Shown: one piece after another, positions 12,888-23,996 of the stretch
How the letters are laid out: the number at the start of each line of letters is the position of its first letter
How positions within the stretch are numbered: position 1 is the stretch's first letter
DNA from: Ampelocalamus luodianensis
Lineage: Eukaryota; Streptophyta; Magnoliopsida; Poales; Poaceae
DNA length: 64,000 bases
Direction: 5' to 3'
Assembly: GCA_036346255.1 (NCBI GenBank)
Contig: CM070638.1
Span: forward strand, 43,462,394 to 43,526,393
Notes under the pieces: model-generated
What the model was told of the DNA's origin: nothing
What the model saw: only the letters and a program-made list of their open reading frames with translations
Databases searched by the model: none
Program-made: the position numbers and the translations under genes

Positions 12888-12987
12888 NNNNNNNNNNNNN
12901 NNNNNNNNNNNNNNNNNNNNNNNNNNNNNNNNNNNNNNNNNNNNNNNNNNNNNNNNNNNNNNNNNNNNNNNNNNNNNNNNNNNNNNN
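12888..12987. other. Assembly gap of exactly 100 N
   Basis: One hundred undetermined bases, a conventional placeholder for a gap of unknown size. To the left is a pyruvate kinase intron; to the right is the interior of an LTR retrotransposon. The missing 5' exons and the left part of the retrotransposon may both lie in the gap, or the join may be wrong. Confidence 1.
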
Positions 12988-12999
12988 GCGAAGATTGAA

Positions 13000-15900
13000 T
13001 AAGTAAAGCGATCTATGAGAAGATAAAATAAATAAATAGCGGTAAAAGTTCTACTTACGACTAATTGAGAACCCAAGTTCCCAATTTCTTGGTCTTTCTC
13101 CTTCGCGATGCGGGAGATTTCACGGACAACGGAGGATTTCTCATGAACCTCGACCCGGAGAGCCCCCACGTCGGCCTGAAGGGCCTTATTTTCGACTTCT
13201 TTTTCTGCAAAAGAATGAGAGGTTAAAAAGGGGGGGAAGCGAAACCAAGACCGAAGCGATCGTAATTACACGCAATGTTTATTTCTTCCTTCTTCATTTA
13301 GTTGCGAGTTAGCCTCTGAAGCTTCTTCAAGAGGTCGGTGGCGTTATCCCTTAGTTTCTTGACTCGGCTTTTTCAAAGTCGAGTGAATCGACTAAGGTCT
13401 TTTAAATCGCTCTTAAACTGAAAGAGTAAAGCGGACATGAACACAATCAACCAAGCGGTTGTAAGTATTTCTATGACCGATGGGTAGTCGTAAGTTATTC
13501 TACGACCACCCCTAGTCGTAAGTCTTTCTCGACTAGTACAAGTCGTAAGTTTTCTCGACAACTGATTGCAATCTTGAATAAATAATCGAAACGATTATGA
13601 CAATCGATCCTCACCACCTCTCTGCTTTCGCGAGTGTTGCCTTTTCTTGTCGAAGCTTGACAAGTTGCGATTATATTCGCAAATCGTAGCGACTTGCTCC
13701 ACGGCTCTCGAAAGAGAAAGCGATAAGATAAAGAGATAAAACCCCAAGTGAGTATCGATGAATACTTACGTTCATGTTTGACCAAGCAAACATGGAGACT
13801 ATTCGTGACGGATCCTTCAGCCCATCCATCTCCTCGACTCGTTTCCACCGAACCCCTTCGAGTCGTTCATTGTCAAACACATCTCCGTAATTGACAATGA
13901 TGTTGGGGTGGGGAACTCGGTCGCGGGAGCGGTAGGCAGAAGATCCTACGATGGAGTCAAGCAAAAGTTAAAATACTCCTCTTCCTCTGACTCTGTAATG
14001 GGGACACCACCTGGAGGACCGGAAGGAGCATCCTCGACAACCTCCTTACCGGCACGGTGATTAGCACTAACGCTGTCACCTACTTCCGGTATCCCCCTCG
14101 AGGCTTCTGTCGCCTCCTCTATAGTCTCTACGACAGCTCCGGTTGTCGTAGCGACTTCAACATCCTTGGCCGCCGCAGCGACTTCAGCAACAGCAGCTTC
14201 CTCCGCCGCGGGGATAGTAGCTAGATCTTCAGCTACTATCGCTATCGCACCCTTGTCAGTTGAGGGGAGACAGCGGGATTCTCCATGGGAGTATCCCTAG
14301 AAATTGAAGGCAGGGCTAAAATCACGAGCAGCAGTAAGTCAAAAACAAGCGATGAAGTAGTTACTACACTTATGTCTTTTGTTTTACATACCTCTCGCTA
14401 TTGGACCTAACTCGAAACTTGGGAGCAACCTTCCCGACGGAAGATTTCTTCGACTTCTTCTCGATCACCGCTGGTCGAGATGCACTCGGGACACCAGGAG
14501 TCACCTCTTCCCGACTTCCCGGGTGGGCGAGATCAGTCTCGACCACCCTGAGAGTGCTACTTCCCTCGGCTTCAGATCCCACCGGAGCAGCAGTTTCCTT
14601 CACAAAAGATATGAATTCCTTCCAGTTCTCCTTTTCTAACTGTCTTATGAAGCCACGAGAAGCTGAAACTGCGAAGGACTTGTCATCGTAATAGAAAGGT
14701 ACCTTAACCTTGGGGACCTTGCGCTTAAGGGCAAGGGCCTCTTCTTCTGCTCTTTTCTTTGCCGCGGCTAGGTCTGCAGCAAACTTAGCGAAAGGAGCAG
14801 GAGGAGCCGAGCTCGGACCCCCCTTGTCGCCGACTTTTACCAGTCGATGCTTCTTGGATGGAGGGACTTCACGACCGCTGCGATCGCCCCAACAACCACT
14901 AACTCGACTTCTTCGTCGTCTTGGCGGTTCTCCATGCCAACTTTCTGATTGAGGAAGGGGAAAAGTGGTCGTAAAGATCTTTTTACGATCACTAAACCGG
15001 TCATCAGTACGACCAGCTCAAAAGTCGTAAGTATTTCTACGACATTGTCTAATCGTAAGTTATTCTACGATTACGTTAAGTCGTAAGTTTTTCTACGACG
15101 TTGTCTAATCGTAAGTTATTCTACGATTACGTTCGATCGTAAGGTTTTCTACGATCAGTATCCAGTCGTAAGTTTTTCTGCGGCAAACCAGTTAGTCGTA
15201 TACCATTCTACGACAACAAAATACCTAAAGGCAGAATCATTCGATTACCTTTAGGCGCCTTTCTTTCTCCTCTGTGGTCAAAACCACGAGGATTTGAGGA
15301 GCCACCGTGTTCGCCGGATGCTTCTCGCAGATGAGCCTGACACGCGCGTCAACCTCCGCCTGCGAAAGATCTGAGTGTATGGACAATACGATTAAGCGGA
15401 CTAAATCAGGATTAAACAAGGATAAAAGCCAAGAGAGTAAGTTTTTCTACTCACCGTCCTTGTAGTCCCTGGTTGGGTCGTCCTTTCCTGAGTACCTCCA
15501 CATGGGAGGGACCCTTGTCTTTAAAGGACTGATCCGGCGCGTGATGAAGTCCTTAACCACGTGCCAACCGGTGAGCCCCTCCGACTTCAAGTCTTTGACA
15601 ACTTGAATATAGGGGGTTATCCGGTCGAGATTACTGGGAGTCGAGTCCTAGGAAGAAGACCGCTCGGCGGCCTTTCCGACGAACGAGAGGCTATCTTCCT
15701 TGGTAACCTCCAAGTATAACCACTTCTTCTTCCAACCCGGCCATGACGACCGGGTAAACATCTGAATGTAGTCCCTCGACTTACCGTCGTGGAGCTTGGA
15801 CCACGACTCTCGGCGATCCGGCTGCGAGCCATTCCATAATAATCTTGGAAAAGCTCAAGTCGCGGAATCCCGTAAGCCTCACACAAGTACACAAACACGC

Positions 15901-16170
15901 TTAGCATCGTGATGGAATTAGGACCAAGGTTCACTAATTCCACCCCGAAGTGCTCAAGCACGCAGTGTGAGGAAGGGGTGAGCAGGCAATCGAAGGCCAC
16001 ACTCACGAAGCTCGGAAAGCGGGAATTTGTGCGCCTCTCCGCGGCCAATGCCCGTTCGCCGCAATCCACTTCACGAGAAGACCCTCGGGGATCTTCTCGG
16101 CAGCGACCAAAGCAGTCATCTTTGCATCGTCCATCTCCGACTCAGCCCACTCAGAGACAATCCTGGCCAT
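13000..16170 (-). pseudogene. Antisense ORF of the gypsy element (PF04195-like), decayed
   Basis: A plausible start codon at 16170 opens MARIVSEWAESEMDDAK. The reading then shifts frame and continues through VLEHFGVELVNLGPNS and MLSVFVYLCEAY, the recognisable core of the plant transposon-associated PF04195 family. Further minus-strand open pieces rich in Ser, Pro, Lys and Glu follow at about 15240-15420, 14370-14600 and 13500-13960, separated by intron-like palindrome-rich DNA. The pieces are in different frames, so the ORF is broken or spliced. The function of this family is not established. Confidence 0.55.
15020..15225. repeat. Cluster of GTCGTAAG-N-CTACGAC palindromes
   Basis: At least six copies of a roughly 20-bp imperfect palindrome (GTCGTAAGTTTTTCTACGAC and variants with ATCGTAAG/CTACGAT) occur within about 200 bp. 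Related clusters lie at 13480-13565 and 16805-16965, with single copies near 16530. Each copy can form a short hairpin with arms GTCGTA and TACGAC. Confidence 0.85.
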
Positions 16171-16804
16171 TTCTTTTTCTCTCTCGGAAGTGAGAAGATT
16201 TAAGGTTGGGAAAGTTCCAAGACAATGTACGGAATCACCGGCGGCGGAGGAGACGAGAAAGCAACCGACTGTTGGGTAAAAAGGTAAGAACCCTAAGTTC
16301 TTCCCCCGTGGCCCGTTTTATAACCGCACGATTGAGACGAAACGTCGTGAAATCCCAACAGTCGTCACCGCTTCGGGAATTGCTTCAACGGACGGGCTTT
16401 TAACCGCCGTTGGAAAGTCCCAAGACACCTTTTCACACCTCAAGTGAAATTACCATCTTGACCCCCGGGTCTAATGAAAGGCCAATCGGAAAGGTTTTTG
16501 CTTCCGATCGTAAGGCCACGATTGCTTCGAAGTCGTAAGAAATCCTACGACATCTTGCAATCGTGGTGGTCTTAACAACTTACCTCGATCAAGCGTATTC
16601 TGGTGAGAGAAAGCGAATGTTGAAGAGTCTTTCCTTCAATGTTCTCCTCACAACCCTTAATGATCGAGGGTCATCTCGACCCTTGGTCAAGTAAGCTATT
16701 TTCACTTGAAGTGGGGCTAGATGACGAGGATCTAAATAATCCTCATTTATTAATTAGGAAATATGACGTCACAAAGCATACCCTTGAATATTATAAGGGA
16801 AGAA

Positions 16805-16965
16805 CGCAGTCGAAAGTCGTAGGTTATCCTCGACTACCCCCTAGTCGTAAGCTCTTCTACGACTATGGTATAATCGTTACGACTACCCCTAGTCGTAAGT
16901 TCTTCTCACGACTATGGTATAATCGTTACGACTACGTGCCGTCGTAAATCTTTCTACGACTAGCC
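16805..16965. repeat. Second cluster of the GTCGTA palindrome, within the LTR region
   Basis: The same palindrome appears several times, here alternating with the phrase GACTATGGTATAATCGTTAC, which occurs twice at about 51-bp spacing. Its presence both in the 3' LTR area and in the interior shows that the motif belongs to the element rather than to one local duplication. Confidence 0.75.
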
Positions 16966-17575
16966 CCGCTACTGATTCCTCACGATTTCTTGGACCCACC
17001 CGTCGGAAGATTCACTAAATAGTGAGGATCCAAGCGGTCAAAATACGGTTATATTTTGACATAATCGCCGATAATTCCCACTATCTCGATCGATAACCGT
17101 TTGTGGCATGGGAGGTTACTACTCCGGTAATTACTCTCATTATTGCGCAATAATGAGCGACTAATTAGCCTGGAATGACGACGTCCACCACTGCTTAGTA
17201 TAAATAGGTGTCTTTTAGAGATAGTAGGAAGAGGACCCTTTTTGGGACAGAGAGAGCCTTTCCTGGAAGATAGTTAGGAAAACCTTCAGTCGATTGTAAT
17301 CCAGAGGGCAAATACAAGATACACAGGAGTAGGGTTATTATTCCATCCGAGAAGGCCCGAACCTGTATAAAAATCCCCGTGTCTCCTTCGTCTGCGTGAT
17401 CAATTGTGGAGACCCCCCGAATCAAACAATCTTTACGTAAGATCGGTTCTAAAACACCGACAATATCTATACAACGAGAAGGAGGGAAGGAATATTCATT
17501 TTTGGAATTAAAGGATTAAAACACAGGGCTGATAGTTGGGCCCACTTGCTAGTGAGTCACAGACAGATTCGTGGC

Positions 17576-17673
17576 CATGGAGCGTTGCCGCCACCATTTC
17601 TCCGCCGCCGTCACCCCATGTCCGTGGAGGCGGGGTGACGGCGGCGGAGAAATGGTGGCGGTAACGCTCCATG
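17576..17673. repeat. Inverted repeat, 42-bp arms, 14-bp loop
   Basis: Arms 17576-17617 and 17632-17673 are complementary over 42 bp with a single mismatch (position 11 of the arm, G on the left against A in the inverted right arm), which would be a G-U pair in RNA of one strand. The arm begins CATGGAGCGTTGCCGCC and ends CCGTCACCCC. Such arm identity in an otherwise decayed LTR is unusual. Transcription from the adjacent LTR promoter would run through it. Confidence 0.95.
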
Positions 17674-17892
17674 ACCATGAACCAAGGTGGGCATGGGTAG
17701 AATGAAGTTGGAACATGATGTGACGCGACCAATTCCTCAAGAAGTGTACTGGAGAGGGAGATCGAGGCAAAGGCGACGTGGCCGAACTTGAGGAAGAAGG
17801 TGGCGGCATCGCGCGTTCCGGTCAAATGGAGTCGAGAGAGAAAGTGAAGTTTGAGGAGAAACGAAGAGGAGTTCAAGGCAAACGCGATGCTC

Positions 17893-17900
17893 TCTTTATA
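17893..17900 (-). promoter_or_regulatory. LTR TATA box
   Basis: TATAAAGA on the minus strand, preceded by CGCCC and followed by a C/T-rich leader. It is the likely core promoter of the truncated LTR 17463-18781. Confidence 0.5.
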
Positions 17901-18781
17901 GGGCGAAGACGAGGAGTGAAACGACGAGGAACGCGTGCGGAATTCGGGTGGCTATTTCGGTTCAGACTTGAATTTGCACAAAGTGGCGGAAAATGAAAGG
18001 GAAATTGAACGCTTACGCGTTGTTTGCGTGCATTGACAACGGGCACGATGAGAAACGGAAGTGTCTTGATGGCATGCGGCAATGATAGGCATGAATGCAC
18101 AGTGATGATGGCAGTGATGACACGGGTGGTGTAGCTGGTGCAGTCGGGGCCAAGGGGTGTCAGTGCGCGCGCACAACTTGAGTCTTTGGCTCGACAGAGC
18201 AAGCAGAGGCAGAGAGAAAGGAAAGAACGAAAGAAGAAAGAAGAAAAAGAAATGGGCCAAGTGGTAAAATGGGCTCGACCCAGAGACCCAGAGAAAGGGT
18301 TTCAACTCAAGGAAATAGAGGGATTTGAATTTGAATTTTGGTCGAGGTTTGATTTGATTCGGAATTAGGATGGATTTGAATTTGAACTTGAGATTTGGAA
18401 ATTAGATTTGAGATGGAGGTTTGAATTTTGGATTTGATTTAATTATCAAAGACAAAAGCAAGAACTCCAAATAATATTCAAACTTTAAAATAATTAATTT
18501 AAAATAAATTTTACAACAAAGAAAAGAAATTTTGGAAAACAGAAAAGAAATAAGATAAATTGAACTCCAACAAATAACAAAAGAATTTGGAAAATCCAGA
18601 AAATAACTTGGAACTAGAGGAACTCAAACAAATCAATTTTGAATTTAATTGAAGTTTGGTTTATTCACATTAAATTGTTTAATTTATAAAATTTTAAATA
18701 TAGCTTTAATTATTTCAAAAAAAATTCAACTGGTTTTTTATTTTAAAATTTCAAAAATATGCAAAAATTGGGATGCTACAC

Positions 18782-19599
18782 GACGGCAACCAGCTCGAGC
18801 TAATTACCATCCTGCAAAACATGCAAACATAAGCCCTAACTCAAGGGATGTTGTGTGGTAGTAGTGGTAGTTTTGTCGATAATTAGCTCTCTGATTCATG
18901 GGGTGGTGTGGTGGTGTTGAGCACTACCTTGTAATTCACTGTAAATTTTGTGGATTTTATTCTATCTTAATGCAAAAGCTCCTGCGTGTTCTTGAAAAAT
19001 AGACTTTCTTTGGTGCATACGGTTGTCAAGGAAAATGAAGGTTTTCGACGACATTTGCATCCCGCCTGAGAGGCTGAGAGAACTAGTCAACACTGCTTGG
19101 AGACTTTGACGCCTGTGGGCCAATAGAGTTAAGCATCCGGAAGGTAAACATGAGATCTTGTATTTGTTGCAAGTTTTGAGAGAAAAAGATATGATATTTT
19201 AAGTTTATTTAGCTTCATTTTATGTGTACCCAGTTTGCTATGTACTCCGAAACAAAACCTTTTTAATGAAAATCTAAGGTAAGGGCCTCCACTCCGGTCT
19301 ACCCTAAAAAATAAATAGCAATAGAATTACGACTGTTCTTCTCTTCTCAGTCCTCGCGAGAAAAATCAAATTTCCAACACATGGATCAAGAAAAAAAAAC
19401 AACAACAAAGAGCAACTGAAGATTAAGACCGTCCACTAAAACCTCAATTATAGCATGAACACCCATAAATCAACTTGCCTGCACTCGTCCTCTCGCATGC
19501 TCCGACCTTCACCGTTTCATGTTGCCACAATGCATCTACTACGGCTTTGCCACGACCACAAGCATCTTGCTCCTCCTCAGGCCTAACATAGTAGGTCCC
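18782..19599. other. Unclassified sequence
   Basis: No gene is supported. A short exon-like phrase at about 19034-19107 (MKVFDDICIPPERLRELVN, then a stop) looks protein-like, but I cannot assign it. The remainder resembles transposon-derived intergenic DNA. Confidence 0.3.
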
Positions 19600-20005
19600 A
19601 ACGGTTGAGAAACCCTGATTTTAGGGTTGATGAGCACGATACCGAAACTGCCCTGGTGGGTTTTAATATTTAAACAGGACCTCTTTGTACTAAAAATTTT
19701 AATCTATCAACAAAGAGGTTTCATATATTGTGTCTACATCGTTCGTCTCTCTGTAATTGTTCATTTATTGTGTGGTGATTGGTTGCTAAATTTCTATGAT
19801 TACTATGTTCTTCAACAACACGTTATCAGCGTGAATCGCTCTATACGACCAAATCGGTATGTCACCAAAATTTCATTTTTCAATCTATTGTTTTTACTAT
19901 GAATTAATCTGGTAGGTTAATTTGTATTGGTATAGATCTATTAAACTGCCTTGAAATTAATTCGCGTTATAAAACCAAGATTAATATATTAGTCCTGCTG
20001 GATTA
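19600..20005 (+). mobile_element. Copia-type LTR end and leader remnant
   Basis: The junction CAACACGTTATCAGCGTGA at about 19815-19833 matches, with small changes, CAACACGTTATCAGCACGA at 63689 near the window end. This motif marks the LTR/leader junction of a plant copia group. No coding domain follows, so only a fragment remains before the next LTR-like block. Confidence 0.4.
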
Positions 20006-22446
20006 GATCTGTTACTGGCTACAGTACTATCCATCACAGTAGTTACTGTTCATGCGTGAAACGGGAAAAACATTGTCGCCTGGCCCGAAGCCGACCGCCG
20101 GCGCCCAACACGCCATGCGCGCTAGCCACCGTGCCGAACGTGCGCGCGCTCGCCATGCCCAAAGCCAGCCGCGCCACGCGCCGGCCTGCCGCCGCACTAC
20201 ACCACACCATGGGGAAAGCCAGCCATTTGGTCCAAGACCTATTAGTGGGCTGGCTACAAGAGGGAAGGGAGATGGGGCAGCCCCTGCGTTCTGCTGTCCT
20301 TGCTGCCCCTACATGCACAGCCTTCTCCAGTCTGCCTCCTGCATTACGCCATGCTTCCCTGTTGCTAGTTACTACCTCTGCGTTTTCACTGCACGGCTGC
20401 TAGGCCCTAGCCCTGCCGCCAGCTTGCTTTCTGCATGCTGCACAGCCGCTGCATGCATGCTGCCCTTGCGTGCATGTGTTGTTTCTCTGCATGCATGCTT
20501 GTGCTTTTGCCAGCTAGCTAGTTGCTTGCTTTTGCTAATGCTGCTGCATTAGAGAGAGAGAAGGAAGTGGAAAGTAAGAACAGATCAACAAGGAGAAGGG
20601 CAGGAAGGAAGAAAAGAAGCAGAAGGAACAAAAGAGGTGAAAACTAGGGTTTCTTGACCCGTACGTCTCTGAGATTCGTCCAAATTTCGTGGGTAACGAT
20701 ATGATAATACCTAGATTGATCTTAGAGTATTGTTTAATCACATTGTAGATCGTTTTGATCATGGGAAGTATAGCTTTTGGGAAATCCTAGTTCGACGAAC
20801 AACACTGTAGAACCTTGCGAGGGTAATTAAGGGTATATATGTCACAATTCAGGGTTTCGGCTAGTTACAAAAGATGTGGAGAATTTTATTAGCTTTTCAG
20901 GAAGGTCTAGAACACTAGATTTGGAGTTGTGAGTGAAACTTTACAACATCAGGAAGGTCGCTATCCAGAAAACAAACGTTGTTAGCAGCTGTCGTGTAGA
21001 TGGGATGTTTTCTCGTAGTAAATGAAGTAATTTAATTTTGGTGACAACTTGAATAAGCTAGATAATTTTGAGTAGATTCCGGAACTTGTATTGTTCATTA
21101 CTTTTCAAGTTATATAAAAAAAAATACAAAATTATGAAGTAGTATGTCCTGACAGATTCTGGGATAGTTTTCGGGGTTAGAAACGGGAAATAGATAGTTT
21201 TCGGGGTTAGAAACGGGAAATAAATAATAGATTCAGAAGTTCGTCATAACTAGGAAGTTGTAGATAATTTTGTGGGAATTCCAGATATTATATGTTTCGC
21301 TAGATTTGGGGTTTCGAGGAGAGAATTAGAGTTATTTTACTACTGGTACAGCGGATAGTGCATCCGGTAGGATCAAGGTAAAAGTGTCGATATTTCGTAG
21401 ACGCGGCGATTGGTGTAATGTTTTGGTGCTGTGTTGATGTATTTTTTTAGTATATTTAAATTATTTGTACATGGAGTACAGCCTCTAGCACATTGCCACT
21501 ATCCCGCTACCTGGCTCTTAGAAGTTAAGAGGCAAATGATTGGTACAATGGTGAACAATAGGTGATTGTCATTGTCTTGTTGATTTATTACAATGAGAAT
21601 TAATTATATTTTGTTAAGTTATTTACTTGTCATGGTATTATTGATGAAAAGAGTAAGATTGATGACATAGTGAGATTATTATTGCTTAATGAATTACTGC
21701 ATCATTCACTTGCATAAGGGCCAGGGCAGTGAGTACTTCCATGATTATGGTTAATCCGGTGTGCCCCATATTAAAATCCTATAGAGGTAGGGACCCCACC
21801 CTAACAAAGGTGGGGTAGAAAAGTGTGTCACCGATGAGTGAACACTTTGCTATACTGGTATCAGCTAAAAGAGGTGCATCATGGTATTTGCATCCATGAG
21901 AAAGATATTGATGGGATTTGAGAATAAAAAGTATGAGATTTATGATAATGCATTAAATGTTTAATGAACTTGTGTATTTACCTTTGTATCTTGTACTTAC
22001 TAAGTCTTGGACTCAACATTGCTTTATTGTTGCTTTAGGTGGTCGATGACGGCTTCTCGCATGGGAATGGATAGCGCACATGGAACGATTGCACTCACTT
22101 CAAATACTTGAAATTACTTGGCCATGAGAACGTTATTATAGTGTGATGATTTATTCTTTCTAGGACTTGATAATCATTGAATAATTCTATGTGATTAGAT
22201 GAGACTTGTTTATTCATTCATTAGACTATTTATGGACCGCCTATTACCTATTGGTTCTTTATTCAGTATTGTTATCTAGTATGTTGATTCTTATACAATT
22301 TAATTGCATTTAATATTTTCTATTGTGACTCATGGACAGGTTTTTGTTTGTTTCGTGCTTGCTGGAATTTATTGCAATATGTGGTTTAGATTAGTAGTTG
22401 ATGTAGTTGAGTGACATTCTGGGCTCAGTGTTGGACTGGTTGTTAC
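20006..22446 (+). mobile_element. Probable LTR fragment, plus orientation
   Basis: A C-rich leader-like stretch (20040-20540), an AG-rich block, AACTAGGGTTT, and a 3' part with CTTGTACTTACTAAG/GGACTCAACATTGCTT (about 21990-22030) resemble the layout of the better-defined long LTRs at 24348-35852. It ends GGTTGTTACA at 22446. I could not find a matching TSD, so the borders are approximate. Confidence 0.4.
21163..21222. repeat. 30-bp perfect tandem duplication
   Basis: A 30-bp unit beginning GATAGTTTTCGGGGTTAG occurs twice head to tail (21163-21192 and 21193-21222). This is a local slippage-type duplication inside the LTR-like block. Confidence 0.9.
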
Positions 22447-23398
22447 AAAATCAACTCTCCTATTTAGACTGCCTACGAATAAGGAAAAATTCTGATTCAT
22501 ATCTAAATTCAGACCCAAATTGAATCGACTAGGATTTCTCCTCCTCCTGGCTCAATGTGACTCCTAGCTTGCCCTCGTTTCTAGCTCGCACTTGGCGCTT
22601 GGCCTCATGCGATCCATGCGACCCACACTCATCACACGCTCGGCCACCTCCCTTGTCCCATGAGTTGCTGCTTCCCTGTCTCATGCACGCCACTAGCTCA
22701 AGCGTTGCATGCATGCTAGTCGGCGCACGACCGAAGGATCCACACGACTGTAATCTTTTCTCTTTTCCATCCATTAAAAAAGTACCAACACAAGATACAA
22801 CCTCAGATTGTGAGTTAGAAACACAACCCAAAGTTGGAGTAGCACTTGGGGCCATATCATCTCGGCTGTGACCATCTTCTACATATCTCTCGACACAGAA
22901 ATTATGCAACTAGAATACTCTTGGACCAAGAAAAAAAAGAATTTAGCAATACACATTAAACAAAGAATAGTCCAAGAACATGAGGCAAACAAGAGCCAAG
23001 AGACTTACATGGGACCAACATTGGTAGAACTAGTTGGGCCATGAGTGAGCGACTGTGCGAGGGGGCGGTGTGGTTCCCTAGCCTGGAGGCAGCGGAGGAA
23101 CCAAGGAAAGAGGAGGGAGGGAGGCGGCAGGGAATCGCAGGTTGGCAGTGGCAAATCTGTAACCCTACTTCCTCGGCGTGGAGGGGGGATGAGGCAGACC
23201 GAGGGCAAGAGGGGAGAGGATGTCACGGTGGTCGCGAGGAGGAAGTGTGGCAACATCGGGATGAGGAAGGGAGTGGGTGGTGGGGATTGATTATTTATGG
23301 GTCCTTTTTCAAAAAAAATCTTATTGTGCTTTTTTTTCTTTTTGTGAAAGTGAAGTGGATGGGTGCTACGCCCACCCCTATCTAAGCTGCAGGAGCTA
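22447..23398. other. No supported gene
   Basis: The longest open frames here (104-126 aa on both strands) overlap each other in GC-rich DNA and show no family signature. Transposon-derived sequence is likely. Confidence 0.4.
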
Positions 23399-23408
23399 CC
23401 TCTGATGG

Positions 23409-23651
23409 GAAAAAAATCCTATAGGACCTGGTCCACAACTCCATTGATGTGAACCAACTCCATTGCATGACACGTGTCCTTTCACGAATCTCAAAGCGTG
23501 ACATGGTAGCCTTCAGTATTCAATTCGTGAAAATTCACATCAGTTATTTATGAGGCTGTGCGTTTTGAGATTCGTGAAAAGACACATTTCATATGATGGA
23601 GTTGGTCCACATCAATAAAGTTGTAGACCAGGTCCTATAGGATTTTTTTTC
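23409..23651. mobile_element. Mutator-type MITE with about 100-bp terminal repeats
   Basis: Terminal inverted repeats start GAAAAAAATCCTATAGGACC and extend about 100 bp on each side, including the phrases ACCAACTCCAT and TTTCACGAATCTCAAA. The element is flanked by a 10-bp near-duplication CCTCTGATGG/CCTCCGATGG, which fits the 9-10 bp TSD of Mutator-like elements. The element is 243 bp and has no coding capacity. Confidence 0.85.
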
Positions 23652-23739
23652 CCTCCGATGGACCTCGTTGCCATTTGCATTTGAACACCCGATTGCCCAT
23701 TTATGCTTCATATGTTCTGGGTCGACCCGACTATTAATA

Positions 23740-23996
23740 GGAAAAATTGGCTACAAACCACTTAAATTTTGTGTCATTTGCTCTAGGACACTGGTATTTT
23801 GTCTTTGCTGTAAGACAACTTTGATGCCTTTTTGTCATAGGACATTCTGCCCATTAAAATATAATATCCGGCTGAGAGAGGAGAGAAGGTGAGTGAAAAA
23901 TCTATCTATCCATGAGTGTCTTTCAACAAATACACAAAAGTCAGTGTCTTGGAGCAAATATCACGAAAGTTGGGTGTCCTATAGCAAATTTTGCCT
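23740..23996. mobile_element. Second Mutator-type MITE
   Basis: Imperfect terminal repeats (left GGAAAAATTGGCTACAAACC; right, inverted, AGGCAAAATTTGCTATAGG) enclose about 257 bp. Flanks carry TATTAATA on both sides, an 8-9 bp TSD. Internal phrases TTTGCTC(T/C)A(G/A)GACACTG are repeated in inverted orientation. Confidence 0.7.

Larger units (their letters stand above)
12988..17462 (+). mobile_element. 3' part of a Ty3/gypsy element (probable Tat lineage)
   Basis: The right end is an LTR terminus with TATAAATA at 17199-17206, a transcript-leader-like stretch and a final ACACCGACA at 17462. The region to its left carries an ORF on the opposite strand (16170 downward) whose sequence matches the putative gypsy-type transposon family (Pfam PF04195). 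Tat-lineage elements are known to carry antisense additional ORFs between pol and the 3' LTR, and this arrangement fits. The left part and 5' LTR are lost at the gap, so no TSD can be tested. Dozens of GTCGTAAG...CTACGAC palindromes punctuate the element. Confidence 0.6.
17463..18781 (-). mobile_element. Truncated LTR, minus orientation
   Basis: Read on the minus strand it begins TGTAGCATCCCAATTTTTGC at 18781, a common start of long grass LTRs, runs through AT-rich sequence and reaches TATAAAGA at 17900-17893 followed by a pyrimidine-rich leader. It stops at 17463 where the gypsy element ends, so that element probably inserted into it. A 42-bp-arm hairpin lies just downstream of the TATA box in LTR orientation. 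Confidence 0.6.

Noticed and set aside
15020..15225. CRISPR-like array (regular short palindromic repeats)
   Set aside because: Repeats are imperfect, spacing is irregular and spacers are near-identical fragments; the context is a plant retrotransposon.
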